A DNA stretch of 64,000 bases, taken from NCBI RefSeq assembly GCF_035605935.1, contig NZ_DATNGK010000062.1, forward strand, positions 23,051 to 87,050. Reading direction: 5' to 3'. The stretch is from Actinocrinis sp035605935 (GTDB taxonomy: Bacteria > Actinomycetota > Actinomycetes > Streptomycetales > Catenulisporaceae). Made by a program: the position numbers and the translations under genes. The notes under the pieces are model-generated. The model saw only the letters and a program-made list of their open reading frames with translations. It ran no database searches and was not told where the DNA came from. Positions 33,706-42,481 of this stretch are shown piece after piece. Numbering within the stretch: position 1 is the stretch's first letter; the number at the start of each line of letters is the position of its first letter.

Positions 33706-35526
33706 ATGACACCGCCTCAACAGCAGGACGCTACACCAGATTCGGACGGGTTCGACGAGGTGAATGAACCGCTGCGGCACTCCAAAGTGACGAACGACGC
33801 CACGCACGACGCCTCCGACGCCGCGGCGGTACGTCCCGAAGCGCCGCCGCGCCCGGCGGACACGACGCCGGCCAAACCGGCGGTGCGCGTCTCATCCGGC
33901 GCGTATCAAACCTCGAGCCGGCCGCTGGCGGCCTGGGACGACCCCGGTTCGGCGTCTAATCTGGTCGGCTCCTCCACCGGTTTTTTCAACTGGGCGCTGC
34001 CCTCTGGCGAGGTGTTCTGCGATGAGCAGACGCTCCGCTTGCACGGCCTGCCGCCGGATGCCGCGCCGCAGTTCGAGACCTTCCTCGGCCAGGTGCCACA
34101 GGAGGACCTCGAGCAGTTGCTCAGCCTGCTGCGGCCGATGCTTTCCACCGTCGGCGACTACGTGCTCGAATACCGGGTGCTCTGGCCGGACGGCGTCATC
34201 CACACCCTCGAGACGCGCGGCCGGGTGGTGGCCGGTGCGGACGGCGAGCCGGTGCGGTCGATGGGCGTGATCGCGGACATCACCGAGCGGCGGGCCGCGG
34301 AGGAGGCGGCGCGTTCCGAGGCGCGCGCCGCGACGCGGATCCAGACCGTCACCGCCGGACTGGCCGCGGCCTCCACGCTGGACGAGGTGCGCGCGGCGGT
34401 CGAGCGGGCGCTGCCCGCTCTGGGCGCTGATTCGCTGATCATCGCGGACGTGGGGAACCGAGTGGAGGTGCTGCTCTCCTGCGGCATCGGCGCCGGGCGG
34501 CACGAGACCCTGCGGGTGTCCGACAACGGGCCGCTGCGCTCGTCCGTCACGTACGAATCAGCGCTCTTCTTCGGTAGTTCGGCAGAGCTCTGCGAACGCT
34601 TTCCCCAAGTGGAACCGGCGATCAAGGACTGCGGCCAAGAGGCCTGGGCGTTCCTGCCGTTGTCGGGCATCCCGCGGATGCGCGGGGTCTGTCTGCTCGG
34701 CTACCAGCGCGAGGCAGCGTTCGATGATGCAGAGCGTAGTGTGCTCGTGCTGGCGGCCAGCGCGATTGGCCAGGCCGTCTACCGCGCGAGACTGCACGAC
34801 ACCGAGCACACCTTCGCGCTCGCGTTGCAGGAGGGCATGCTCCCGCACACGCTTAGGTTCGGTCCCGGCGTGCGCGGCGCGTGGCGCTATGAGGCCGCGA
34901 CGACCGGAATCCAGGTCGGCGGCGACTGGTACGACTCGGTGCCACTGGACGACGGCTCGACAGTGCTGATCATCGGCGACGTCGAAGGCCACAACGTGCA
35001 CGCCGCCGGCATGATGTACCGGCTGCGTACGACCGTGCGCACATACGCCGCGGAGAAGCATCCGGTCGACGAGATCCTGCGGCGCGCCCACGACTTCGTC
35101 GTCGAGATCAACGACGAGGTCGAATACCCGATCTTCGCTACCTGCCTGGTGGCCCGGGTCGATCCGGAGGCGCACACGATCACCGTGAGCCGGGCCGGCC
35201 ACATACCGCCGGTGGTGGTTCCGCCAGGGCTCGCCGCCTACGTACCGAAGACCGACGTCGGGGTCCCGCTCGGTGTCCTCGACGTCGGGCAATACCCGGT
35301 ATGGCAGATGCCGTACAAGCCGGGCACGAGGCTGGTGCTGTGCACGGACGGGCTGCTGGAGAGCATAGACAACGACCTCGACGAGGGCCTTAAGCGCACG
35401 ATCGCGTGTCTGCAGGACACCGGTCAGGTAGAGCTCGAAGTCCTGGTCGATCTGCTGCTGAGCGCGAACCGGCCCCGTGGTCTGTGGAAGGACGACGTAG
35501 CTGTCCTGCTCGCCGAGCTCTACTGA
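33706..35526 (+). CDS. PAS-GAF-SpoIIE (PP2C-type) serine phosphatase
   Basis: A 606-residue signalling protein. Residues 1-85 are disordered, about 90-205 a PAS domain (STGFFNWALPSGEVFCDEQTLRLHG ... GVIADITERR), about 220-365 a GAF-like domain, and 375-605 a SpoIIE-type phosphatase with metal-binding aspartates in GGDWYDSV, IIGDVEGHN, CTDGLLES and DDVAVLLAEL. Such proteins dephosphorylate anti-sigma-factor antagonists and so activate alternative sigma factors. ATG 33706 has GGGAGG five bases before it; an in-frame GTG at 33622 is less likely. No sigma or antagonist gene adjoins it, so its partner is elsewhere. Confidence 0.9.
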   Translation: MTPPQQQDATPDSDGFDEVNEPLRHSKVTNDATHDASDAAAVRPEAPPRPADTTPAKPAVRVSSGAYQTSSRPLAAWDDPGSASNLVGSSTGFFNWALPSGEVFCDEQTLRLHGLPPDAAPQFETFLGQVPQEDLEQLLSLLRPMLSTVGDYVLEYRVLWPDGVIHTLETRGRVVAGADGEPVRSMGVIADITERRAAEEAARSEARAATRIQTVTAGLAAASTLDEVRAAVERALPALGADSLIIADVGNRVEVLLSCGIGAGRHETLRVSDNGPLRSSVTYESALFFGSSAELCERFPQVEPAIKDCGQEAWAFLPLSGIPRMRGVCLLGYQREAAFDDAERSVLVLAASAIGQAVYRARLHDTEHTFALALQEGMLPHTLRFGPGVRGAWRYEAATTGIQVGGDWYDSVPLDDGSTVLIIGDVEGHNVHAAGMMYRLRTTVRTYAAEKHPVDEILRRAHDFVVEINDEVEYPIFATCLVARVDPEAHTITVSRAGHIPPVVVPPGLAAYVPKTDVGVPLGVLDVGQYPVWQMPYKPGTRLVLCTDGLLESIDNDLDEGLKRTIACLQDTGQVELEVLVDLLLSANRPRGLWKDDVAVLLAELY

Positions 35527-35542
35527 CCGGCCAGCTCGCTGC

Positions 35543-36055
35543 TCAGCAATCACACGCCGCGCCGTCGGAAGGAGCGGTGAGCGGGTCGGTCGCGGGTTCA
35601 CGCAGTCCCCAGCGAGACTCGTAGGCGAAACCCTCGCGGACCCAGTACTCGAATCCGCCGATCATCTCCTTGACCGGGAAGCCGAGCCGGGCCAGTTCCA
35701 GGGCTGCTCGCGTCGCGCCGTTGCAGCCGGGTCCCCAGCAGTAGGTCACGCACGGCATGCCGACGGGAATCAGCTCGCTGATTGACCGCTCGGCGGCGTG
35801 CTGCGCGATCTCGCGCGTCGGCAGGTGGATCGCGCCGGGAATGTGGCCCTGATCCCAGGCCTCCCGCGAACGCGAATCGACGAGCACGAATGCCGTGCCG
35901 AGCAGTCCGGCCTCCAGATCGGCCCGCACGTCGGAGACGTCGGTCTCGTAGGCGAGCCGCGCTGCGAAGTGCGCGAGCGCCGCGTCGTTCGCAGCCGCCG
36001 CGACAGACAGCACCGCGCTCCTCGTGTCGATTCCTGTCGTGGTCACTGTTCCCAA
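35543..36055 (-). CDS. Rhodanese-like sulfurtransferase
   Basis: A 170-residue single-domain rhodanese. FVLVDSRSREAWDQGHIPGAIHLP is the CH2A region and YCWGPGCNGATRAALELARLGF the active-site loop with C106 as probable sulfur acceptor; C102 and C111 flank it, an unusual clustering. The C-terminus ends in CDC. It is divergent from the GlxA-type regulator, an arrangement repeated in many actinobacteria and proteobacteria, which suggests that the regulator controls it. Physiological sulfur donor unknown. Confidence 0.9.
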   Translation of the reverse strand: MGTVTTTGIDTRSAVLSVAAAANDAALAHFAARLAYETDVSDVRADLEAGLLGTAFVLVDSRSREAWDQGHIPGAIHLPTREIAQHAAERSISELIPVGMPCVTYCWGPGCNGATRAALELARLGFPVKEMIGGFEYWVREGFAYESRWGLREPATDPLTAPSDGAACDC

Positions 36056-36146
36056 CCCCTCTCTCGACCGCTACCGCACTCCATGCTTCCGGCCGCCGCC
36101 CCACCGGCCCAGTGGCGCGATCGCCAACTATCGCTAAGATCACGCC

Positions 36147-37157
36147 ATGCCTGTCGATATCGAGGCGCCACGCCTCACACGGCGCGCCGGTCGCCATACG
36201 GTGGCCGTGTACGCCTTCGACGGCGTGTCGCCGTTCGAACTGAGTTGCGTCGTTGAGGTATTCGGCCTTCCGCGACCGGAACTGGGTGTGCCGTGGTACG
36301 ACCTGAGGGTGTGCGCCGAGTCGACTGCGCCACTGCGAGCGGTCGGCGGATTCACGCTCGTGACCGAACGCGGCATGGACGACTTCGTCGCCGCGGACAC
36401 GGTGATCGTGCCGGCTGTCGCGGATGTCCGCGGCGAGATCTCGCCCGGCCTTATCAGGGCTCTGCGCGCGGCGCATGAGCGCGGGGCCCGGGTGGTATCG
36501 ATCTGCTCCGGGGTGTTCGCGCTGGCAGCGGCTGGACTGCTCGACGGCCGCGAGGCGACCACGCACTGGCGTTACGCGAAGCTGCTCGCCGAGCGGTTCC
36601 CAAGCGTCCAAGTCAATCCCGACGTGCTGTACGTGGACGGCGGCAGGGTCCTCACCAGCGCCGGCAGCGCGGCGGGCCTTGACCTGTGCCTGCACCTGGT
36701 GCGCTTGGACCACGGCTCCACGATCGCGAACGCCGTCGCGCGCCGCCTCGTGCTGCCGCCGCATCGCGAAGGCGGTCAGGCGCAGTTCATCGAGGCCGCG
36801 GTCCGCCCGATCGGCGAAGACGACGCGGTGGCCCGGTCGCTTGATTGGGCGCTCGCACACCTCGCCGAGCCCATCGCGATCGCTGACCTCGCCGCCGTCG
36901 CCCGCATGTCGACGCGCAGCTACCTCAGACACTTCACCCGCGCGACCGGAACCACTCCCCTGCGCTGGCTCATCTCGCAGCGCATCGCGGCCGCCCGCCC
37001 GCTGCTGGAGAGCACCGACGCCCAGGTCGAACAGGTCGGCGCGGCGGTGGGCTTCGCCGATGCCGCCACCTTCCGCCACCACTTCACCCGCAGCGTCGGC
37101 ACCTCGCCCTCGGCGTACCGCCGCACGTTCCGGAAGGTGTCCGAGCCTTCCTCGTAG
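36147..37157 (+). CDS. GlxA/FtrA family transcriptional regulator (DJ-1/PfpI + AraC)
   Basis: A 336-residue regulator. Residues 15-190 form a DJ-1/PfpI (class I glutamine amidotransferase-like) sensor with C120 at the nucleophile elbow (VVSICSGVFALAAAGLLDGREATTHW). Residues 225-330 form two AraC-type helix-turn-helix motifs (IAIADLAAVARMSTRSYLRHFTRATGTTPLRWL and VEQVGAAVGFADAATFRHHFTRSVGTSPSAYRRTF). Divergent from the rhodanese gene by 91 bp. Inducer unknown. Confidence 0.93.
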   Translation: MPVDIEAPRLTRRAGRHTVAVYAFDGVSPFELSCVVEVFGLPRPELGVPWYDLRVCAESTAPLRAVGGFTLVTERGMDDFVAADTVIVPAVADVRGEISPGLIRALRAAHERGARVVSICSGVFALAAAGLLDGREATTHWRYAKLLAERFPSVQVNPDVLYVDGGRVLTSAGSAAGLDLCLHLVRLDHGSTIANAVARRLVLPPHREGGQAQFIEAAVRPIGEDDAVARSLDWALAHLAEPIAIADLAAVARMSTRSYLRHFTRATGTTPLRWLISQRIAAARPLLESTDAQVEQVGAAVGFADAATFRHHFTRSVGTSPSAYRRTFRKVSEPSS

Positions 37158-37350
37158 GCGAAAGTTGCACCACGCAGCGGCGTGCGCCGATCGCCATCAA
37201 CGCAGGCCACAGACGATGCGCGGTCGCGGCAATCGATTGCCCGCCATTGTCGATCCGGCATTTCGAAGCTACGGTCCAGCCCGCGATTCAGGGCACGTGT
37301 TCTGTCCCGAAAGCAGTGTCGGGGCACCAGTTTCGGGAGCGTGAAGACCG

Positions 37351-38490
37351 GTGGCGAGCATCACCCGCAGGGCGACTTTGTTCAGCATCGCGACGGCGTT
37401 GGCCGCAGCCGGCGGGACGGTTGCCGCGACCGTCTCAGCGTCTGCCGCCGCGCCGCGCACCGCCTTCTCCGGCGCGGTCGGGTTCGGCGCCGGCGCGACC
37501 GGTGGTTCCGGCGGTTCGACCTACCACGTGACGAACCTGAACGACTCCGGTCCCGGCTCGTTCCGCGACGCGGTCAGCGCGTCAGGACGCATCATCGTCT
37601 TCGACGTCGACGGCTACATCACGCTCTCCTCCGCGGTCTCGGTCAAGAGCAACCTGACCATCGAGGGCGACACCGCGCCCGGTCAGGGCATCGGCCTGAT
37701 GGGCCGCGAGGTCTCGTTCGCCAAGTCCAGCAACGACATCGTGCGCTACGTCAGGTTCCGCCAGGGCACGCTGGACCCGAACACCGGCAAGTCCGCGCTG
37801 AGCCTGTCCAGCGCCAGCGACATGATCTTCGACCATGTGTCCGTGGAATTCGGCTCCTGGGACGACATCGACGCGGTCGGCGCCAAGAACATCACCGTCC
37901 AGGACTCGATCATCGCCGACCCGATCGGCCAGCGCTTCGGCGCGCACACCGAGACCGGGCCGTTCACCTGGTACCACGACGTGTTCGCCAACAGCCACAA
38001 CCGAAACCCGCTGGCCAAGGCGAACACCCAGTTCATCGACAACGTCGTGTACGGCTACCAGGGCGGCTACACGGCGGGCAATTCCAGCGGCGTCTTCACC
38101 CACGACGTGGTCGACAACTACTTCATCGCCGGGCCGCAGACCAGCAGCCCGTCCGACGCCTACTTCCAGATGACCAACCAGAAGGTTTACAACAGCGGGA
38201 ACGTGCTGGACTCGGACAAGAACGGCACGCTCGGCGGCTCGTCACTCGGCCTCGGTGGAGGGGCGACGGCGCTCGGCGCGCCGTGGGCGTCGACCACGAA
38301 CTCGATCGCGACGCAGAGCGCCCACAGCGCGTACTCCTGGGACCTGGCCAACGCTGGAGACCTGCCGCGCGACCAAGTGGACGCGCTCGTTGCCGCTGAC
38401 GTTTCGTCCGCCGGTACCAGCGGCCACCTGTGGTCCAGTCAGACCCAGACGGGCCTCGGCAACGACGGCTACGGCACTATCAGCGGTTAG
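37351..38490 (+). CDS. Tat-exported pectate lyase-like polysaccharide lyase (PL1-type beta-helix)
   Basis: A 379-residue secreted protein. The N-terminus has a twin-arginine signal (SITRRATLFSIATALAAAGGTVAATVSASAAA). The mature part begins AFSGAVGFGAGATGGSGGSTYHVTNLNDSGPGSFRDAV, the start typical of PL1 pectate lyases, followed by beta-helix turns with DHVSVEFGSWDD (calcium-site region) and FANSHNRNPLAKA, which holds the probable catalytic arginine. It should cleave pectate or related uronans outside the cell, fitting a plant-litter soil organism. GTG 37351 lacks a strong ribosome site. No carbohydrate genes adjoin it. Confidence 0.86.
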   Translation: MASITRRATLFSIATALAAAGGTVAATVSASAAAPRTAFSGAVGFGAGATGGSGGSTYHVTNLNDSGPGSFRDAVSASGRIIVFDVDGYITLSSAVSVKSNLTIEGDTAPGQGIGLMGREVSFAKSSNDIVRYVRFRQGTLDPNTGKSALSLSSASDMIFDHVSVEFGSWDDIDAVGAKNITVQDSIIADPIGQRFGAHTETGPFTWYHDVFANSHNRNPLAKANTQFIDNVVYGYQGGYTAGNSSGVFTHDVVDNYFIAGPQTSSPSDAYFQMTNQKVYNSGNVLDSDKNGTLGGSSLGLGGGATALGAPWASTTNSIATQSAHSAYSWDLANAGDLPRDQVDALVAADVSSAGTSGHLWSSQTQTGLGNDGYGTISG

Positions 38491-38532
38491 CGGCAGCGGC
38501 GCCCCGAGCGCTCAGATGCGAAGATCGGACGC

Positions 38533-39381
38533 ATGACTGAGCGCGACTGGCACGAGATCGCGGAAGGTGTGTTCCGCAAGCGGTTCGAGCCCTGCGATGT
38601 GACAGTGACCGCGGTCGTCGGGTCCGCGGGAGTCGCCGTCGTCGACACGCGGTGCTCGCTGGCCGAGGCGCGCGAGATCAAGGCGCAACTGCGGCAGCTG
38701 ACCAGCGCGCCGGTACGGTGTGTGGTCAACACGCATGCGCACTTCGACCACTGCTGGGGAAACGCCGAGTTCGTGGCGCCCCGGTTGACTCCGTCGGCGC
38801 GCATCTGGGGCCACGCCTCGGTTCCGGCGCGGCTTGATCCGAACGATCCCGCGCTGCGCGCCCTGGTCGCGCAACTCGCGGCGCAAGGCCCCGAGTGGGC
38901 GCAGCGGATGGCAGAGCTCGAATTCCGTGCGCCGACCGAACTGGTCCAGGAGCGCGCGTCGATCGATCTCGGCGATCGGGCGCTGGAGCTGCGATTCCTA
39001 GGGCGCGGGCATACCGACGGCGACCTGTGGATCTTGATCGAAACCGGTGCCGCCGGGATCGTGCTCACCGGGGATCTGGTCGAGGAATCGGGACCGCCGG
39101 CCTTCGGGCAGGACAGCTTCCCGCTGGAGTGGGCGGACACGCTGGATCGAGCGCTGCCGCTGATCGCCCCAGACGCGCTGGTGGTTCCGGGCCACGGCGC
39201 CGTCGTGGACGCCGCCTTCGTCCGAGCGCAGCGCGAAGCGATCGCATCGGTCGCGGCGGAAATCCGGCGGCTGCACGCGGCCGGGGTTCCGGTCCAGTCG
39301 GCGGCGAGCGCCGGCACCTGGGCGATCGAGGTAAAAGCACTCGGAGCCGCCATTGAGCGCGGGTACGCCGCGCTGACATAG
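38533..39381 (+). CDS. MBL-fold metallo-hydrolase
   Basis: A 282-residue metallo-beta-lactamase fold enzyme. The zinc-binding HxHxDH is present (H68, H70, D72, H73 in NTHAHFDHCWGN), with further ligands in FLGRGHTDGD, VLTGDLVEE and VPGHGAVV. It probably hydrolyses a thioester, ester or lactone; the substrate is not predictable. It begins 42 bases after the lyase gene and is followed 9 bases later by the MOSC gene. Confidence 0.9.
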   Translation: MTERDWHEIAEGVFRKRFEPCDVTVTAVVGSAGVAVVDTRCSLAEAREIKAQLRQLTSAPVRCVVNTHAHFDHCWGNAEFVAPRLTPSARIWGHASVPARLDPNDPALRALVAQLAAQGPEWAQRMAELEFRAPTELVQERASIDLGDRALELRFLGRGHTDGDLWILIETGAAGIVLTGDLVEESGPPAFGQDSFPLEWADTLDRALPLIAPDALVVPGHGAVVDAAFVRAQREAIASVAAEIRRLHAAGVPVQSAASAGTWAIEVKALGAAIERGYAALT

Positions 39382-39390
39382 GCTTCCTGC

Positions 39391-40152
39391 GTGGAGACCT
39401 CGAACGAGAATGTCATAGCGCAGATTTGGCGCTACCCGGTCAAGTCGCTACGCGGCGAACTGCTGTCCGCGGCCGCGGTGGACACTCGAGGCCTGCGCGG
39501 TGACCGGCTTTGGGCGGTGCGCGACTCGGCTGACGGAAAGCTGGGCTCCGGAAAGAACAGCCGGAGATTCCGGCGGTTTCCGGGCCCGACGCTGCTGAGC
39601 CTTTCCTCGCGTTACCGGGTCGACCCTGCGGCCGAACCGGACGCCGTCGAACCGCCGCTGGTTGTAGATGCGGACGGGCGCGAGTACCCGGTGTCAGACG
39701 GCTCTGCGGACCGCTTCTTCCAGCAGCAGACCGGGATCCCGACGCTGTCTGTCGCGCGGGAGGCCGAGGTCAACCACTTCGACGAGGAGCCGGTCAGCCT
39801 GATCGGCACGGCGACGTTGGAATGGGTCGAGAAAGAGTTGCCGGGCATCGCGACTGACGCGCGGCGCTTCCGACCAAATCTGGTGGTGCACACGTCGGAG
39901 CCGTTCGAGGAGGAGGCCTGGGTCGGGCGCACCGTCCACATCGGTTCCGGTGACGACGCGGTCGAGCTCACGTTCACGCACGTGCTGATGCGGTGCGTGA
40001 TGACGACCATGGAGCAGGCCGACCTGCCGCCCGCGCTCGGCATGCTCAAGATGCTCGGGCAGCGTGAGGAGCAGCCGCTGCGGCTCGCCGTGGTCGGTGC
40101 GGCGACTCGGACAGGCATCGTGCGCATAGGCGACCCGGTCGTCGTCGACTGA
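39391..40152 (+). CDS. MOSC domain protein
   Basis: A 253-residue protein with an N-terminal MOSC beta-barrel (IAQIWRYPVKSLRGELLSAAAVDTRGLRGDRLWAVRD) and a MOSC domain (ARRFRPNLVVHTSEPFEEEAWVGRTVHIGSGDDAVELTFTHVLMRCVMTTME). In related enzymes (mARC, YcbX) the domain binds molybdenum cofactor through the conserved cysteine, here RCVMTTM, and reduces N-hydroxylated compounds. GTG 39391 starts it. It may form a unit with the MBL gene just upstream. Confidence 0.88.
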   Translation: METSNENVIAQIWRYPVKSLRGELLSAAAVDTRGLRGDRLWAVRDSADGKLGSGKNSRRFRRFPGPTLLSLSSRYRVDPAAEPDAVEPPLVVDADGREYPVSDGSADRFFQQQTGIPTLSVAREAEVNHFDEEPVSLIGTATLEWVEKELPGIATDARRFRPNLVVHTSEPFEEEAWVGRTVHIGSGDDAVELTFTHVLMRCVMTTMEQADLPPALGMLKMLGQREEQPLRLAVVGAATRTGIVRIGDPVVVD

Positions 40153-40267
40153 CGTCGCCGCCGGCGCGTCCGCTGACAGCGAACGCCTTCGCAGCTGCGC
40201 GCGGGAGCAAGGGACAGCAGTCCAGGCGTTAGGCCGTGTGAGACTGCTTCGTCCGGAGGTGCCACAG

Positions 40268-41239
40268 ATGGCCCGCGATCCGTTCGCTCGCGAGGGCGGC
40301 GACCAAGACGGCGGCGTCGAGGCTCTAGACGCCTACTCGAAAGCCGTCGTGACCGTCGCCGATACCCTGCGGCCCTCGGTGCTCAGCGTCGTGGTGAGAT
40401 CCGGACGCGGCGAGGGCGCAGGGTCCGCGGTGGCGTTCACCCGCGACGGCTTCCTGGTGACAAGCGCACACGTGGTCGACGGCGTCAACGGCGGCGCGGT
40501 GTTCACCTTCGACGGGCAGGAGCAGGTCTTCGAGGTGGTCGGCCGGGACCGGCTCTCCGATCTGGCGGTGCTGAGCACCGGGCTTCATCCGGCCGCCGCG
40601 GCCGAACTCGGCGACGCGGACCGGCTGCGGGTCGGGCAGCTGGTGGTCGCGGTCGGCAATCCGCTCGGGCTCGCCGGTTCGGTGACGGCCGGGATCGTCA
40701 GCGCGCTCGGCCGTTCGATTCCGGCGACCACGCCGGTCGGCCTGCGCGTGATCGATGACGTGATCCAGACGGACGCGGCGCTGAACCCGGGCAACTCCGG
40801 CGGTGCGCTCGCCGACGCCTCCGCGCGGGTCGTCGGGATCAACACGGCGGTGGCCGGCATCGGGCTCGGCCTTGCGGTGCCGATGAATTCCACGACCCAG
40901 CACATACTCAGTGAGCTGATGACGAACGGCAGAGTGCGCCGCGCCTGGCTAGGTCTCGGCAGCGCCACCATCTCGCTGCCGCCGGTGCAGGCCGAGCGGC
41001 TGGGGCAGGAGACCGGCTTGCGCGTGGTCGAGGTGGTGCCCGGTTCGCCGGCCGCCCGCGCCGGGATTCGCATCGGTGACGTCGTGATCTCGGCGAACGA
41101 CACGCAAGTGCACACCGCGCAGGACCTTCAGAAGCTGATGCTGGGTCTGCGCGCCGGCAGCCGGCTCGGCGTGACGCTGATCCGTAACGGCGCGCTTGTC
41201 GACGTCGTCGCCTCGCTCAGCGAGCTGACCGGGGTGTGA
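40268..41239 (+). CDS. HtrA/DegP-like serine protease with PDZ domain, without export signal
   Basis: A 323-residue S1C protease. The catalytic triad is H68 (TSAHVV), D98 (LSDLAVL) and S177 (NPGNSGGAL), and a C-terminal PDZ domain starts near 235 (GLRVVEVVPGSPAARAGIRIGDVVISANDTQV). Most HtrA proteins have a signal or membrane helix; here the start MARDPFAREGGDQDGG is hydrophilic and ATG 40268 has GGAGG eight bases upstream, so it is probably cytosolic. It could degrade misfolded or regulatory proteins inside the cell. Confidence 0.9.
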   Translation: MARDPFAREGGDQDGGVEALDAYSKAVVTVADTLRPSVLSVVVRSGRGEGAGSAVAFTRDGFLVTSAHVVDGVNGGAVFTFDGQEQVFEVVGRDRLSDLAVLSTGLHPAAAAELGDADRLRVGQLVVAVGNPLGLAGSVTAGIVSALGRSIPATTPVGLRVIDDVIQTDAALNPGNSGGALADASARVVGINTAVAGIGLGLAVPMNSTTQHILSELMTNGRVRRAWLGLGSATISLPPVQAERLGQETGLRVVEVVPGSPAARAGIRIGDVVISANDTQVHTAQDLQKLMLGLRAGSRLGVTLIRNGALVDVVASLSELTGV

Positions 41240-41252
41240 GCCGCGGCTTGAG

Positions 41253-41269
41253 GCAGCGCCTCGCGCTGC
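41253..41269. terminator. Short hairpin between convergent protease and hydrolase genes
   Basis: GCAGCGC and GCGCTGC (41253-41259 and 41263-41269) flank CTC in the 36-bp gap between the two stop codons. It may act in both directions; there is no T-tract. Confidence 0.4.
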
Positions 41270-41275
41270 GCCGGA

Positions 41276-42430
41276 TCAGTCGCTCGAGGCCGCGTAGCGC
41301 CAGAAGTCGCGCATGATCGGGGGCGGGGTCGGGCTCGTCATCGACATCTGCGTGAACAGGATCGCAACCGATCCGGTGGCAGGTACGACATGCGCCGTCG
41401 TCCCGCAGCCGCCGATCCAGCCATAGCGGCCCGGTACGTTCCACGGGTCCCGGTTCGTCACGTCCACCGACCCGCCGAAACCCCAGCCCTGCCCCTCCAG
41501 GAACAGTTCGCTCGCGGCGCGCTGCTGGTCGGTCAGGTGGTTCGTGGTCATCAGCCGGACCGACTCCTCCGACAGCACCCTGCGACCATTCTGCGTACCG
41601 CCACTCAGCAGCATGCGTGCGAAGGCATACCAGTCCTCCACGGTCGAGACCATGCCGCCCGCTCCGGACGGAAACACCGGAACCGTGCTCCATTTTCCGT
41701 CGGGCCGGTCGGCCAAGTGCAGCTGCCCTGTCTCCGGGTCGGTGCGGTAGAGCGTCGCGAAACGGTCACGCTTAGCGGCGGGGACCGCGAATCCCGTGTC
41801 CGCCATGCCGAGCGGCTCGAACAGCCGCCCGGTCAGGAACTCAGGCAACGGCGTGCCGGACGCCCGGGCGATCAGCACTGATTGCAGTTCCGAGCCGATG
41901 TTGTACTGCCAGCCCTCACCCGGCTGGTCCAGCAATGGGATGCGGGCGAGGGCGGCGAGGTACTGATCCGGCGGGGCGTAATCCTGCGGGATCATGCCAT
42001 CGCGCACCATCTCCCGGTAGATCACCTGGTTCACCGGCGTCATGAAGTCCGAGGTGAAACCCCAGCCCGAGCGGAAGGTGAGCAGGTCGAAGACGGTGAT
42101 CGGCCGGTTGGCCGGAACCGTGTCGTCCAATGGGCTGTCCGGTGTGCGCACAACCCTGGGCTCAGCGAGTTCGGGCAGCCAGCGCTCGATCGGGTCGTCG
42201 AGCGCGATCAGTCCATCGTCAACCAGCGCCATGACGCCGGCCGCGGTGATTGGCTTGGAAACCGAAGCGAGGCGGAAGATCGTCTCCCGCGTCATCGGCG
42301 CGCTGCGCTCGACATCCAAGAATCCGGCGGCCTCCACCTCGACCGTGCCGCCTCGGGCCACCAGCGCGACGGCACCCGGCAGTGGTCCGCGCTCGACTTG
42401 CGTCTCCAGCAGTTCCGACAGCTTCGTCAT
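41276..42430 (-). CDS. Serine hydrolase (class C beta-lactamase / esterase fold)
   Basis: A 384-residue beta-lactamase-fold protein. The SxxK nucleophile motif is S56-V-S-K59 (RLASVSKPIT), the second motif region is QYNIGSEL with Y/N, and the third is GRYGWIGGCGT. No signal peptide, so it is intracellular, like EstB-type esterases and D-aminopeptidase relatives rather than secreted beta-lactamases. Substrate unknown. Lies 51 bases downstream of dapF on the same strand. Confidence 0.9.
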   Translation of the reverse strand: MTKLSELLETQVERGPLPGAVALVARGGTVEVEAAGFLDVERSAPMTRETIFRLASVSKPITAAGVMALVDDGLIALDDPIERWLPELAEPRVVRTPDSPLDDTVPANRPITVFDLLTFRSGWGFTSDFMTPVNQVIYREMVRDGMIPQDYAPPDQYLAALARIPLLDQPGEGWQYNIGSELQSVLIARASGTPLPEFLTGRLFEPLGMADTGFAVPAAKRDRFATLYRTDPETGQLHLADRPDGKWSTVPVFPSGAGGMVSTVEDWYAFARMLLSGGTQNGRRVLSEESVRLMTTNHLTDQQRAASELFLEGQGWGFGGSVDVTNRDPWNVPGRYGWIGGCGTTAHVVPATGSVAILFTQMSMTSPTPPPIMRDFWRYAASSD

Positions 42431-42481
42431 GTCCGCCTGCCTGACTTCCCCGTATGCGGTTGAATCCCGTCGAATCGCAGC

